A stretch of 64,000 nucleotides of DNA from Hamadaea sp013361475 (GTDB lineage Bacteria; Actinomycetota; Actinomycetes; Mycobacteriales; Micromonosporaceae). The notes under the pieces are model-generated. The model did not search any database. It worked only from the letters and a program-made list of their open reading frames with translations, and had not been told where the DNA came from. The stretch lies in the NCBI RefSeq assembly GCF_040654195.1, contig NZ_JBFAHM010000019.1:1-64000 (forward strand), in the 5' to 3' direction. The position numbers were made by a program, and so were the translations under genes. This document shows positions 16,830-27,259 of this stretch, in pieces (position 1 is the stretch's first letter; the number at the start of each line of letters is the position of its first letter).

Positions 16830-17465
16830 TCACAAGGGGCGCAACGTCGGCGCGGACGGCCGATACCAAGCGATGCCCCCCGCGGCGGACAACCCGATCC
16901 ACGGACCGGACACCAGCACATCGACCCCGTCGGCCGTCACGGTCACGTCACGGGTCGCCGGATCGACGTCCTCGTCGTCGAGCATTCCCATCCGCGTGAC
17001 CGCCTGCACCAACCGTTGCGGCACCTCGATCGGCCGGCCGGACCAGTCGGCGGCGTCGACGGTGACCGTCACCGCGACGTGGTCGAGCAACGCGTCCCGC
17101 AACCGCCGAGACCCGACGGCTTGACCGCCGACGCCGTCGGTGGACGCCTGGCGCAGGGTCTCCGCCGCCGCTCGGGCGATGTCGCGTACCACTTGGGCAG
17201 GCAGGACCTCGACGGACTCGGCGGCCGCCGACGGCAGTGCCCACCGCCACTCGCTGTCGCGCACGCGCGGGTGCTCGGCGCCCGCGAGCAGCTCGGCCAC
17301 CGCGAACGTGCGGTCCGCCGAGATGAAGCCCTGAGTGGTACGCGTGACCAGCACACCCCACGGCAGGGTGCCCCAAAGGGCGATCTGGTTCGGCCCGGCC
17401 GGCCGGATGCGGACCAGGGCCTGGGCGTCGAACCGGGCGAGCCGGGCTAGGAAGCGGAGATCCAC
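16830..17465 (-). CDS. Conserved-type protein of unknown function
   Basis: 211 residues, soluble, from a GTG start. It has no signal peptide or membrane helix. The sequence has an N-terminal beta-rich part (ALWGTLPWGVLVTRTTQGFISADRT) and a helical middle (VVRDIARAAAETLRQAS). I do not recognise the family. The start overlaps the end of the thioesterase gene by 19 bp, so it is very likely co-translated with the thioesterase and EttA genes. Confidence 0.65.
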   Translation of the reverse strand: MDLRFLARLARFDAQALVRIRPAGPNQIALWGTLPWGVLVTRTTQGFISADRTFAVAELLAGAEHPRVRDSEWRWALPSAAAESVEVLPAQVVRDIARAAAETLRQASTDGVGGQAVGSRRLRDALLDHVAVTVTVDAADWSGRPIEVPQRLVQAVTRMGMLDDEDVDPATRDVTVTADGVDVLVSGPWIGLSAAGGIAWYRPSAPTLRPL

Positions 17466-17857
17466 GGCCGCAGGAACTCCTGCTCGGAATCGGAAAGCCG
17501 GCGCGGGCGGCCCTTGTCCAGGTCGAACGGGACCAGGATCGAGCGCGCCCGGCTGGCCAGCACGTCGCCGTCGAACAGCTCATAGCAGACGGTGAACCGG
17601 GACGGCCGCAGCTCGTCGATCCACATCTCGATCCGGACGGGATCGCCGTAGTCCACCGGCCGCAGGTAGTCGACCTCGTGCCGGGAGACGACGATGCCTT
17701 CCTCGAAGGTCGACAGCCCGGCCGACCGGGCGCCCACGAACATCATCGCCACCCGCGCCTCCTCGTAGAGGGTGAGGAAGCGCGCGTTGTTGACGTGCCC
17801 GTAGGCGTCCAGGTCGGACCAGCGGAGGCTGACGTGGTAGACGAACCGCTTACTCAA
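17447..17857 (-). CDS. Acyl-CoA thioesterase, 4HBT hot-dog fold
   Basis: 136 residues if it starts at the TTG at 17857, 5 nt after the EttA stop; no ATG or GTG lies in frame between that stop and the conserved domain. Hot-dog signatures are present: LRWSDLDAYGHVNNARFLTLYEEAR (Asp catalytic residue and HVNN) and VSRHEVDYLRPVDYGDPV. It should hydrolyse acyl-CoA thioesters. Its start depends on coupling from EttA, and its end overlaps the unknown gene downstream. The start codon is the least certain part. Confidence 0.85.
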   Translation of the reverse strand: MSKRFVYHVSLRWSDLDAYGHVNNARFLTLYEEARVAMMFVGARSAGLSTFEEGIVVSRHEVDYLRPVDYGDPVRIEMWIDELRPSRFTVCYELFDGDVLASRARSILVPFDLDKGRPRRLSDSEQEFLRPWISAS

Positions 17858-17862
17858 GGAGG

Positions 17863-19539
<1,677 letters not shown>

Positions 19540-19641
19540 GGTCGGGCCAACCCCCTGGGTATCGGATCGGATGTCGGCGTCAATCTTTCCACGCGCCGCG
19601 CACCTCCCGCCCGCGGGGCTGTTCGCTCAGCGCGCCTTTGG

Positions 19642-19706
19642 GCGCTGGATCAGGGTTCTCGGTCGAATCAAGGCCCATGATTCGACCGAGAACCCTGATC
19701 CAGCGC
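19642..19706. repeat. Dispersed palindrome family A, copy 2
   Basis: Perfect 29-bp arms (19642-19670, 19678-19706) around a 7-nt loop; the arm starts GCGCTGGATCAGGGTTCTCG. It lies between the divergent ettA and panB genes, where no terminator is expected, so it may be regulatory or a mobile repeat. Confidence 0.9.
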
Positions 19707-19833
19707 GTACCAGAGCGGCGGGGCGGCTGTGAGATGTTGCACGAAGGTTAACCGCGGTGCTGCGCAAAGTGGGACGATCACCTCATCCGGGGACCGCACC
19801 TCGCGGCCTCGAGACACACCCATGGAGACGCCG

Positions 19834-20670
19834 ATGTCCCAAGCAGAAATCCCGTCGCTCTACGGCGGGCCGGCCACCAAACGCGTACGCACCCGCGACC
19901 TGCTGCTGGCGAAGGAACGCGGGGAGAAGTGGGCCATGCTCACCTCCTACGACCAGTACACCGCCGCGCTCTTCGACACCGCCGGCATCCCCGTGCTGCT
20001 GGTCGGCGACTCGGCCGCGAACAACGTCTTCGGCTACGAGACCACGCTGCCCGTGACCGTCGACGAACTGCTCCCCCTGGTACGCGCGGTGACGCGGGCG
20101 ACCAAGCGCGCCCTCGTCGTCGGCGACCTGCCGTTCGGCTCCTACGAGGAGGGCCCGGCCCAGGCGCTGCGCACCGGCGTACGGTTCCTCAAGGAGGGCG
20201 GCTGCCACGCCGTCAAGCTCGAAGGCGGGCGGCGCAGTGCCGCCGCGATCGAGGCGCTCACGCAGGCCGGCGTACCGGTCATGGCCCACATCGGGTTCAC
20301 CCCGCAGAGCGAACACGTGCTCGGCGGTTATCGCGTACAGGGGCGCGGGGACGCGGCCGAGCAGATCCTGGCCGACGCCCGCGCCGTCGCCGAGGCGGGC
20401 GCCTTCTCCGTCGTCCTGGAGATGGTCCCGGGCGAGGTCGCCAAGCAGGTCACCCACGAACTGGACATCCCCACGATCGGGATCGGAGCCGGGCCTGACT
20501 GCGACGGCCAGGTGCTGGTCTGGCAGGACATGGCCGGGCTGCGCACCGGACCGGCGCCGCGCTTCGTCAAGCGGTACGCCGACCTCAACACCGTGCTGAC
20601 CGACGCGGTCAAGCAGTACGCCGAAGAGGTCCGGGGCGGAGTGTTCCCCGCGTCCGAACACACTTTCTAA
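19834..20670 (+). CDS. panB: 3-methyl-2-oxobutanoate hydroxymethyltransferase
   Basis: 278 residues from the ATG at 19834 (MSQAEIPSL), preceded by GGAG; an ATG at 19822 and further upstream frame are also open. The TIM-barrel motifs are clear: MLTSYDQYTAALFD, VGDSAANNVFGYETTLPVT, GDLPFGSYEEGP, VKLEGG, VMAHIGFTPQS, then IPTIGIGAGPDCDGQVLVWQDM. It transfers a hydroxymethyl group from methylene-THF to ketoisovalerate, the first committed step to pantothenate and CoA. It stands alone; panC and panD are not nearby. A shared terminator follows. Confidence 0.96.
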   Translation: MSQAEIPSLYGGPATKRVRTRDLLLAKERGEKWAMLTSYDQYTAALFDTAGIPVLLVGDSAANNVFGYETTLPVTVDELLPLVRAVTRATKRALVVGDLPFGSYEEGPAQALRTGVRFLKEGGCHAVKLEGGRRSAAAIEALTQAGVPVMAHIGFTPQSEHVLGGYRVQGRGDAAEQILADARAVAEAGAFSVVLEMVPGEVAKQVTHELDIPTIGIGAGPDCDGQVLVWQDMAGLRTGPAPRFVKRYADLNTVLTDAVKQYAEEVRGGVFPASEHTF

Positions 20671-20690
20671 TTCTCTTCCGATCGCGCGAG

Positions 20691-20723
20691 GAAAGCGGCC
20701 GTCCTGCGGGGACGGCCGCTTTC
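20691..20723. terminator. Bidirectional terminator between panB and the F420-dependent reductase
   Basis: Perfect 14-bp stem (GAAAGCGGCCGTCC with GGACGGCCGCTTTC) and a 5-nt loop between two convergent genes; T-rich bases flank it on both strands. Confidence 0.85.
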
Positions 20724-21416
20724 TCATACGTCGGTGACGCGAATTCCGGCGTGCGACTTGTAGCGCTTGTTGATGGCGATCAGATTGGCGGTGAACGCCT
20801 CCACCTGATGCGCATTGCGCAGGCGTCCGGCGTACACGCCGCGCATGCCCGGAATGCGATTCGCGAGCGCCTGCACGACGGCCACCTTCTCCCGCTCCTC
20901 CCCGAGCACGAGCACGTCGAGCTGCATCTCGGCGACCTCGGGATCGGCCAGCAACGCGGCGCTCACGTGGTGGAAGGCGGCGCACACGGTGGAGTCGGGC
21001 AACAGCGCCGCCGCCTGCTCGGCCGCACTCCCCTCCGGTACGCGCAGCGCGTACGGCCCGTGCTTGTCGAAGCCGAGCGGGTTCACGCAGTCCACGACGA
21101 GCTTGCCGGTCAGCGGCTCACGCAGCGACGCCAGCAGGTCGCCGTGGCCGTCCCACGGCACGGCCACGATCACGATGTCCGACTCGGCGGCGACGGCGGC
21201 GTTGTCGGCGCCCGTGACGTCGGCCGGCTCGCCGGCCAGCGCGGCGATCTCGGCCGCGGCCGCACTCGCCCGCTCGGCCGACCGGGAGCCGATCACGATC
21301 CGCTGGCCCGCCCGCGCGAGCCGGTACGCCAACCCCCGCCCCTGGTCACCGGTGCCGCCGAGGATGCCGACCGTCAGACCGGAGACGTCGGGCAGGGAGA
21401 TCGCGTCGAGAGCCAT
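20724..21416 (-). CDS. npdG: NADPH-dependent F420 reductase
   Basis: 230 residues from the ATG at 21416 (MALDAISLP); the frame upstream runs through a dispersed palindrome and is not expected to be translated. The Rossmann motif is TVGILGGTGDQGRGLAYRLA, followed by IVIGSRSAERA (NADP specificity) and VDCVNPLGFDKHGPY. This matches F420H2:NADP+ oxidoreductase, which moves hydride between coenzyme F420 and NADP in the cytoplasm. Its presence supports an F420-making actinobacterium. No F420 biosynthesis genes are adjacent. Confidence 0.92.
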   Translation of the reverse strand: MALDAISLPDVSGLTVGILGGTGDQGRGLAYRLARAGQRIVIGSRSAERASAAAAEIAALAGEPADVTGADNAAVAAESDIVIVAVPWDGHGDLLASLREPLTGKLVVDCVNPLGFDKHGPYALRVPEGSAAEQAAALLPDSTVCAAFHHVSAALLADPEVAEMQLDVLVLGEEREKVAVVQALANRIPGMRGVYAGRLRNAHQVEAFTANLIAINKRYKSHAGIRVTDV

Positions 21417-21463
21417 GCGTCCGACCCTACCGGCGAGTATCTGCCCCACTCCAGCGCGATCGC

Positions 21464-21536
21464 TGATCATTGCGTCACCCATGCTGTTTCGGGCGGCGAA
21501 TTGTCCGTTGAAACAGCATGGCTGACGCAATGATCA
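21464..21536. repeat. Long intergenic palindrome, family C (single copy here)
   Basis: 27-bp arms (21464-21490, 21510-21536) with one mismatch and a 19-nt loop; arms begin TGATCATTGCGTCA and end CATGCTGTTTC. It lies between npdG and the RNB gene, both on the minus strand, and could act as a terminator for the RNB gene's downstream neighbour or as a repeat related to families A and B, which also start with GATCA. Confidence 0.8.
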
Positions 21537-21542
21537 CGCGAG

Positions 21543-22928
21543 TCAGGCGGCGGCGAAGCGGATCAGCCGCTTGACCGGGTCGGCGTCGGTGAGCCGAGCC
21601 CGCACCCGCTCCCCCGGCTTCAAGTCACCGGTGCAGCGGGCGCGGACCGGCGGCTCGTCGAGCGCGATCTGGTCGTCGTCGACCACGGCGGCGTCGAAGA
21701 CCTCGCCGATCCGATCCTTGAGCAGCAGCGCTTCGGCCAGGTCGATCGCACCCCGATCGGCGGCGGAGGCGATCCGGCCGGTCTCCGTCATCACCTCGGG
21801 CAGCTTCGGCAGCGCCGCCCGGATGTCGTCGGGCACCGGGCGGCCTTCGAAGACGGCGAGGGCGGCCTCGGTGGCGTACCGGTCGGCCAGGCGGCGCAGC
21901 GGGGCCGTCACGTGGGCGTACGCCCCGGCGACGCCGCCGTGGTCGGTCTGCTCCGGGCGTACGCCGTCGAACGCGGTGTAGCCCGCGCCGCGCAGGGTTT
22001 CTGCCGTCTGGTCGATGAAGGCGGCCGCCCGGGGGTTCTTCGGGTCGAGTCCGGCGAGAATCCGGCCGACGCTCACCCCGTCGGGCCAGTCGATCCCGAG
22101 GCCGGCCGCGGCCGTCCGCAGTTTGGCGAGCGCCTCCGGCGCCGGATAGGGCATCGTCCGCAGCAGGCCGACCCCGCCCCGCAGCATCAACTGCGCCGCC
22201 GCCATCCCGGTGAGCAGCGAGATCTGCGCGTTCCACTCCTCGACCGGCAGTGGCGGGCGCAATTCGAGGCGGAAGCCCGACTTCGTCACGACGACGTCCT
22301 GCTCGGGCATCGGCAGGTTGATCGCGCCGCGCTGGAGACCCCGCTCGACGAGCAACCGGCCGATCTCGGGCAGCAGCGCGATCGGTTCGGGGAGGTTCCC
22401 CTGGTCCACCTCGCGCTGCACATTCGCGTACGCGAGCTTGGCGCGGCTGCGGACCCGCGCACGCTCTACGCGTACGCCCTCGGTGACCCCGCTGGAGTCG
22501 AGGTCGATCGTCCACACCACGGCGGCCCGTTCCTGGTCGGGCAGGAGGCTGGCCGCACCTTCGCTCAGGACCACCGGATGCAGCGGGACGTTCCCGTCGG
22601 GCAGGTAGACGGTCTGCCCACGTTTCCAGGTCTCGGCTTCCAGGGCGCCCCCGATGGGCACCGCGCTCAGGACGTCGGCGATCGCGTACGACACCTGGAA
22701 GCCGGAACCGCGGCGGCGGAGGTGGACCGCCTGGTCGAGGTCCCGCGAGCCGGGCGGGTCGATGGTGACGAACTCGACGTCGGTCCGGTCGAGCGCGGGC
22801 AGTTTGGGCGCGGCCGCGGCGGCCTGCGCCTCGGCCTGGGCCGGTGCCGGGAACGAGGCCGGCAGGTGAAGCTCCGCCCGCAGCGGCCCGAAGTCGATGG
22901 CGGAAGCGAAAACGCGTCGGGTGACCAC
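21543..22928 (-). CDS. RNB-domain ribonuclease (RNase II/R type)
   Basis: 461 residues, shorter than full RNase II/R because the N-terminal cold-shock domains are missing. The RNB catalytic core is clear: FVTIDPPGSRDLDQAVHL holds the conserved Asp cluster, followed by YAIADVLSAVPIGG, ETWKRGQTVYLPDGNVPLHPVVLSEGAASLLPDQ and HVTAPLRRLADRY. A short C-terminal S1/OB-like part is present (GDLKPGERVRARLTDADP). It should be a 3'-5' exoribonuclease acting on unstructured RNA. Compact RNB proteins of this size are widespread in actinobacteria. Confidence 0.92.
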   Translation of the reverse strand: MVTRRVFASAIDFGPLRAELHLPASFPAPAQAEAQAAAAAPKLPALDRTDVEFVTIDPPGSRDLDQAVHLRRRGSGFQVSYAIADVLSAVPIGGALEAETWKRGQTVYLPDGNVPLHPVVLSEGAASLLPDQERAAVVWTIDLDSSGVTEGVRVERARVRSRAKLAYANVQREVDQGNLPEPIALLPEIGRLLVERGLQRGAINLPMPEQDVVVTKSGFRLELRPPLPVEEWNAQISLLTGMAAAQLMLRGGVGLLRTMPYPAPEALAKLRTAAAGLGIDWPDGVSVGRILAGLDPKNPRAAAFIDQTAETLRGAGYTAFDGVRPEQTDHGGVAGAYAHVTAPLRRLADRYATEAALAVFEGRPVPDDIRAALPKLPEVMTETGRIASAADRGAIDLAEALLLKDRIGEVFDAAVVDDDQIALDEPPVRARCTGDLKPGERVRARLTDADPVKRLIRFAAA

Positions 22929-23014
22929 GGCACATTCCTACCAGTGCCGTGCACCCGACGCGGGACGAGACATGCTTCGGGCCGCCGGCCGTGCATCCGG
23001 CGGCCCGACGGACG

Positions 23015-23659
23015 TCAGCGCATGCGCGAGGTAGTCCGCTTCGCGGTCGTCTTCTTCGCCGCCGTCTTCTTGGCCGTGGTCTTCTTGGCCGCCGGACGCG
23101 TCGTCTTCTTCGCCGCGGTCGTCTTCTTCGCCGCCGGACGCGTGGTCTTCTTCGCGGCCGTCGTCTTCTTCGCCGTGGCCTTCTTGGCCGCGGTGGTCTT
23201 CTTCGCCGTCGTCTTCTTGGCGGCGGTGGTCTTCTTCGCGGCCGCCGCCGTCTTCTTCGCCGCGGCGGTCGTCTTCTTCGCGGCCGTGGTCTTCTTGGCC
23301 GCGGGACGGGTCGTCTTCTTCGCCGCCGCCTTCTTCGCGGTGGTCTTCTTCGCCGCGGGACGCGTCGACTTCTTCACGGCCGCCGTGACGCGCTTCGCCG
23401 TGGTCTTCTTCGCGGCCATCGTCTTCTTGGCGGTGGTCTTCTTCGCCGCCGACGCCGTCTTCTTCGCCGCCGCGGTGGTCTTCTTCGCCGCCGCGGTCGT
23501 CTTCTTCGCCGCCGCCGCCGTCTTCTTCGCCGCGGTCGTCTTCTTCGCAGCCGTGGACTTCTTGACCGCTGCGGCGCGGCCGGCCGGCGCCTTGGCCGCC
23601 GTCTTCTTGGCGGTGGTCTTCTTCGCCGCCGGTCGGGTGGCCTTCTTAGCTTCGGCCAT
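23015..23659 (-). CDS. Histone H1-like Lys/Ala-rich DNA-binding protein
   Basis: 214 residues made almost only of Lys, Ala and Thr in KKTTA- and AKK-type repeats, with four to six copies of TRPAAKKTT. There is no HU/IHF domain, which distinguishes it from mycobacterial HupB, whose Lys-rich tail is fused to an HU fold. Such free tails bind and condense DNA through charge, as H1-like proteins do. An AAGGAGG ribosome site precedes the ATG. The repeats in DNA (GTCTTCTT-rich) make the length prone to change by slippage. The function is inferred from composition. Confidence 0.85.
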   Translation of the reverse strand: MAEAKKATRPAAKKTTAKKTAAKAPAGRAAAVKKSTAAKKTTAAKKTAAAAKKTTAAAKKTTAAAKKTASAAKKTTAKKTMAAKKTTAKRVTAAVKKSTRPAAKKTTAKKAAAKKTTRPAAKKTTAAKKTTAAAKKTAAAAKKTTAAKKTTAKKTTAAKKATAKKTTAAKKTTRPAAKKTTAAKKTTRPAAKKTTAKKTAAKKTTAKRTTSRMR

Positions 23660-23930
23660 CTCTCCTCCTTACGGATGTGTCCGACAGGCCCTTCGCCCGC
23701 TGCGGACGTTTGTGCAACCTCGGCACTTTTGCCGCTGTTGCTCAACGTCACTATGCATCGCAATTCGGCCATGTGTGTGTATTTCAGCGAAAAATCGGAG
23801 AATTCTTTTCTCCGGCGATGATGGACGGACAGCCGAATGACGACTCGCGCCATTCGGCGTACCCGGTGAAAAGCGCTGTGGCAGCGCCGAATCAGCCCTC
23901 AGCCGTCGACAAGGGAGGACCGCGGGCACC

Positions 23931-24971
23931 TCACCCGACGAGGGTGGCCTCGGCCGCGACGGACTCGTCGCGACGCGCCGCCGGAACGTCACGCGGGCGG
24001 GTGAGCAACGCCAAACACAGCCCGGCGAGACTACAGAGTGCGACCACTCCGGCCCACAGTTCCACGGTCCAGCCGACGCCGACGCTCACCTCGACGCCGA
24101 TCAGCTGACCGGCCCAGATCGCGAGCGGAGCGAGCGCACCCACCACGAGCCAGCGATCCCAGGGCCACGGCACGACGGCGAGCACGGCGTCGGCCACCAC
24201 CGCGCCGAGGATCGCGCCCGCGATCGGCTCCGGATAGGCGAATTCGGTGAACGCCGCCCCGCCGATCGCCACCACCGCGGTCACCGCCGTCAGCACCCCC
24301 AGCGGCGGGCGGTCCAGAAACCGGCGCAGCAGGAGGACGGCCACCAGGATCGCGGCGGTGTTCGCGAGATACCCGCCGAAGCCGAGCACCGCGCTGCCCT
24401 CGTTCGCCCCGTTCGGCACGTAGAGCTGCGACGCCCGCGGCCACTGGAAGACCTCCAGGTAGCTCAGGAAGAAGGCGCCCGCGCCCGCGACCGACGCGGT
24501 GGACAAAGCGATGGCTGCGACTCCCGGCCACCGCCCGCTGAACTCCCGCGCGGCGGCCACCGCCGGCGACGAGAACAACAGCATCCCGCCCACGAGCAGA
24601 ACCAGGTGCGTCGGGCTCAAGAGCGCGTCCACGCCCGTCTCCACGCCGAAAAGCGTGTGCCACAGCATGTCGCCCGCCCCACCGGCCGCGAAAATCGCCA
24701 CCCCCACGATCCCCGACTTGTACGCCTTGGGCAGCGCACTCCACCAGGCGAGCGGGCCGGCGGCGCGACCGCCGAGGCGTACGCCGAGCAGGATCAGCCA
24801 GCCCGCGGTGAGCAGGAAACCGGAGTAGAGCACCGCGTGCCACGGCGTGAAGAACGTCTCCAGACCGGGCCGGTTCGCATGCGCCCACCCGTCCAGATGC
24901 AGGCCGACGATGGCGAGGAGGCTCAACGACGCGGCGATCAGATGGTCGCGATCGGAGACCGAAGTAGACAT
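23931..24971 (-). CDS. Multi-pass membrane protein, unknown function
   Basis: 346 residues from the ATG at 24971 (MSTSVSDRDHLI); the longer frame upstream reads through the next gene's end. About ten hydrophobic helices cover nearly the whole chain. Notable polar spots inside helices include HLDGWAH, TPWHAVLYSGF, GGAGDMLWHTLFGVE and SPTHLVLLVGG, that is, several His/Asp in or near the membrane, which could bind metal or haem. No named family recognised. It follows a TSUP transporter with a 37-bp gap, so the two probably form an operon. Confidence 0.72.
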   Translation of the reverse strand: MSTSVSDRDHLIAASLSLLAIVGLHLDGWAHANRPGLETFFTPWHAVLYSGFLLTAGWLILLGVRLGGRAAGPLAWWSALPKAYKSGIVGVAIFAAGGAGDMLWHTLFGVETGVDALLSPTHLVLLVGGMLLFSSPAVAAAREFSGRWPGVAAIALSTASVAGAGAFFLSYLEVFQWPRASQLYVPNGANEGSAVLGFGGYLANTAAILVAVLLLRRFLDRPPLGVLTAVTAVVAIGGAAFTEFAYPEPIAGAILGAVVADAVLAVVPWPWDRWLVVGALAPLAIWAGQLIGVEVSVGVGWTVELWAGVVALCSLAGLCLALLTRPRDVPAARRDESVAAEATLVG

Positions 24972-25008
24972 GGCACCGCCCTTCTTCTTCGACGATGGTA
25001 GATCGCTT

Positions 25009-25770
25009 TCAGAAGGCGCGCAGGAACAGCACGGCCGCGATGCCGACGGCGTACGCGACGATGCCCGTCCGCAGAATCCGCTGCGGAATGCGGCGGGCGA
25101 TCCGGGCGCCCGCGTACCCGCCGGCGATCGTCGCCGGGGCCAGCAGCGCGACCGCGGACCACCGCACATCCGCGAAGACCGCGAAGTACGCGATCGTCAC
25201 CAGCCCTTCAGCGGCGGAGACGACATTCTTCATCGCCGTGATCTGGCGCAGCGACCCGTCCACGAGCAGCCCCAGCACGGCCACCAGCATCACACCGAGC
25301 GCGGCTCCGAAGTACCCGCCGTACACACAGCCCAGCCCGACCAGACCATGCAGCGCGACCGCCCGTTTACGCGTACTCATCTGATGGGGATGACCCACCA
25401 CTGCCTTGAGCCGATCCTGGAACGCGAGGACCGCGGCCGCCGCGAGCACCAGGAGCGGGACCACCCGCTCGAACGCCTCCGCCGACGTGACCAGCAGCAG
25501 CGCGCAGCCGGTGGCCGTGCCGAGCGCGATCGTGGGCAGCAGCCGCAGCAACGTACGCCGCTCGTCGCCGACGTCCCGCCAACTCCCCGCGACACTGGCG
25601 AGATAGCCCGGACAGACCGCGACAGAATTCGTGACGTTCGCGATTTTCGGCGGCAAACCGGTCGCGATCAGCGCCGGGAAACTGATGAGCGAACCACCGC
25701 CCGCGGCGGCGTTCACCGCACCCGCGCCGAACCCGGCCGCGAGCAACACCACGACCTGATGTGCCTGCAC
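25009..25770 (-). CDS. TSUP (TauE/SafE) family transporter
   Basis: 253 residues from a GTG with GGGGAGG directly upstream. The family signature GAVNAAAGGGSLISFPALI opens the protein, repeated in weaker form in the second half (CVYGGYFGAALGVMLVAVLG). There are eight membrane helices. TSUP proteins move sulfite, sulfonates or related organic anions. The membrane protein downstream is likely in the same transcript and may be a functional partner. Substrate not deducible. Confidence 0.88.
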   Translation of the reverse strand: MQAHQVVVLLAAGFGAGAVNAAAGGGSLISFPALIATGLPPKIANVTNSVAVCPGYLASVAGSWRDVGDERRTLLRLLPTIALGTATGCALLLVTSAEAFERVVPLLVLAAAAVLAFQDRLKAVVGHPHQMSTRKRAVALHGLVGLGCVYGGYFGAALGVMLVAVLGLLVDGSLRQITAMKNVVSAAEGLVTIAYFAVFADVRWSAVALLAPATIAGGYAGARIARRIPQRILRTGIVAYAVGIAAVLFLRAF

Positions 25771-25894
25771 CTACGCCTCCCCAGGCCCCGCCCTTCCGCG
25801 CGATCATGAACTTACCGTCGTGATCGATCGGTGTGTCGTGTCCACGGGTCCCTGATCGACTCCGGGCGAACCTGATCAGTATCCTTGTCACTAC

Positions 25895-26299
<405 letters not shown>

Positions 26300-26389
26300 G
26301 CTCTCCTGATCAAGCCGTCGTCCGGCATTCTGAGCTGGGCGTATTGACAGTATCCTTGGTTCTCGTTAGTCGTCATTGGTTGCCGTTTC

Positions 26390-26440
26390 GCGGCCCAGTG
26401 GCGGCCCAGACGGCCCACAGACGGCCCACAGACGGCCCCA
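26390..26440 (+). repeat. Iterated RCGGCCCA motifs near the left end of the element
   Basis: RCGGCCCA or a one-base variant starts at 26390, 26401, 26410, 26421 and 26432, mostly with 11-bp spacing. Two further copies with the same 11-bp spacing lie at 32498 and 32509 near the other end. Repeats placed inside both att sites fit arm-type binding sites of a tyrosine integrase or its accessory factor. Confidence 0.6.
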
Positions 26441-26601
26441 GCAACCAATCCCCGCTTCTTGATCGACACGCCGACCATGCGGCCAAAGCGCGCCTCCCAC
26501 GGAGTACACAAGTCCTGGCCAGATGTCCGACACACGATCGAATGACCGTTCCTGGCCTGGACGTCCAGACAGAGTGAGAATCAACGGGCACCCCGGATCT
26601 C

Positions 26602-26607
26602 TATAAT
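26602..26607 (+). promoter_or_regulatory. Probable -10 box of the TAC operon
   Basis: A perfect TATAAT in an AT-richer stretch lies about 120 bp upstream of the toxin start. No good -35 lies 17 bp before it. It is the best promoter candidate in the gap. Confidence 0.45.
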
Positions 26608-26727
26608 CAGCGATTGATCTTCGTTCGCGCTCGGTTCACCCCCAACTGTGGTAGCCGCTGGCGAGCACTGTGACGGAACTTCCCTGGGGCTCCCACTGAG
26701 TCAAAGGCAGAGAGGACTCGACACGGC

Positions 26728-27102
26728 ATGGCGCTTTCGGACCCGCGAGTGCGTCGTGTCCGTTTCTACAAGACCCTCCAAGGTGCCCCTGTGGCTCGTG
26801 ACGAGTTCTTCGGGCTGCAAGATGCGGGCCAGGAAGCCCTCGGCGATCTACTCACCCGTTTTGAACACGACGAGCAGCGCAGATCCGAGATCAAGCTCGT
26901 GGGCAACGGGCTGTTTGAACTTCGGGCAAACGCTGAGGGCAACCAGTATCGGGCGCTGTTCTTCTACGACGGTTCGACGTACTCGATCGTCGTTGTGTGC
27001 TTCCAGAAGAACTCACGCAAGCTTCCTGACCACATTCGCGATCTCGCACAGGACCGGATGAAGTCCTGGCAGGCGCGTGGACGAACGGCTCGGAAGCAGT
27101 AG
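26728..27102 (+). CDS. higB: HigB/RelE-superfamily toxin (Gp49-like) of a TAC module
   Basis: 124 residues. The pattern matches phage-derived Gp49-like HigB toxins: VRFYKTLQGAPVARDEFFGL, LVGNGLFELRANAEGNQYRALFFYDGSTYSIVVVCFQKNSRKLP, then DRMKSWQARG. The central ELR...YRALFF beta strands and the FQKNSRK basic segment are the expected RNA-binding and active-site region of ribosome-dependent mRNA interferases. Length (124) matches M. tuberculosis Rv1955 (HigB1). It heads a co-directional trio with HigA and a SecB-like gene, but a 157-nt gap with a palindrome separates it from the antitoxin, which is unusual. Confidence 0.88.
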   Translation: MALSDPRVRRVRFYKTLQGAPVARDEFFGLQDAGQEALGDLLTRFEHDEQRRSEIKLVGNGLFELRANAEGNQYRALFFYDGSTYSIVVVCFQKNSRKLPDHIRDLAQDRMKSWQARGRTARKQ

Positions 27103-27137
27103 GCCGAACGGGCTACCATGCCGACCCTTTGCCCGCT

Positions 27138-27159
27138 AGTATCGGTCGAAACCGATACT
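27138..27159 (+). promoter_or_regulatory. Palindrome between toxin and antitoxin genes
   Basis: AGTATCGGT and its exact complement ACCGATACT flank CGAA, directly before CATAAT-like sequence (27161-27166). This could be an autoregulatory operator over an internal antitoxin promoter, or a hairpin that attenuates read-through from the toxin gene. Confidence 0.6.
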
Positions 27160-27259
27160 GCATAATCTCGTTACTTACAGCAACGATGGTTGCACGCGTG
27201 CCCAGAGGAGAATCAGCACGTGCCACTTCGCCCATGACGCGGACACGGACAGGTGACAC

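Noticed and set aside
21417..21530. N-terminal extension of npdG
   Set aside because: The extension translates a long palindrome and the family begins at MALDAISLP.
21912..23840. Plus-strand frame over the RNB and histone-like genes, rich in Phe/Leu/Arg
   Set aside because: It is the reverse reading of the lysine-rich repeat gene; the FFAAVVF repeats come from the KKTTA codons.
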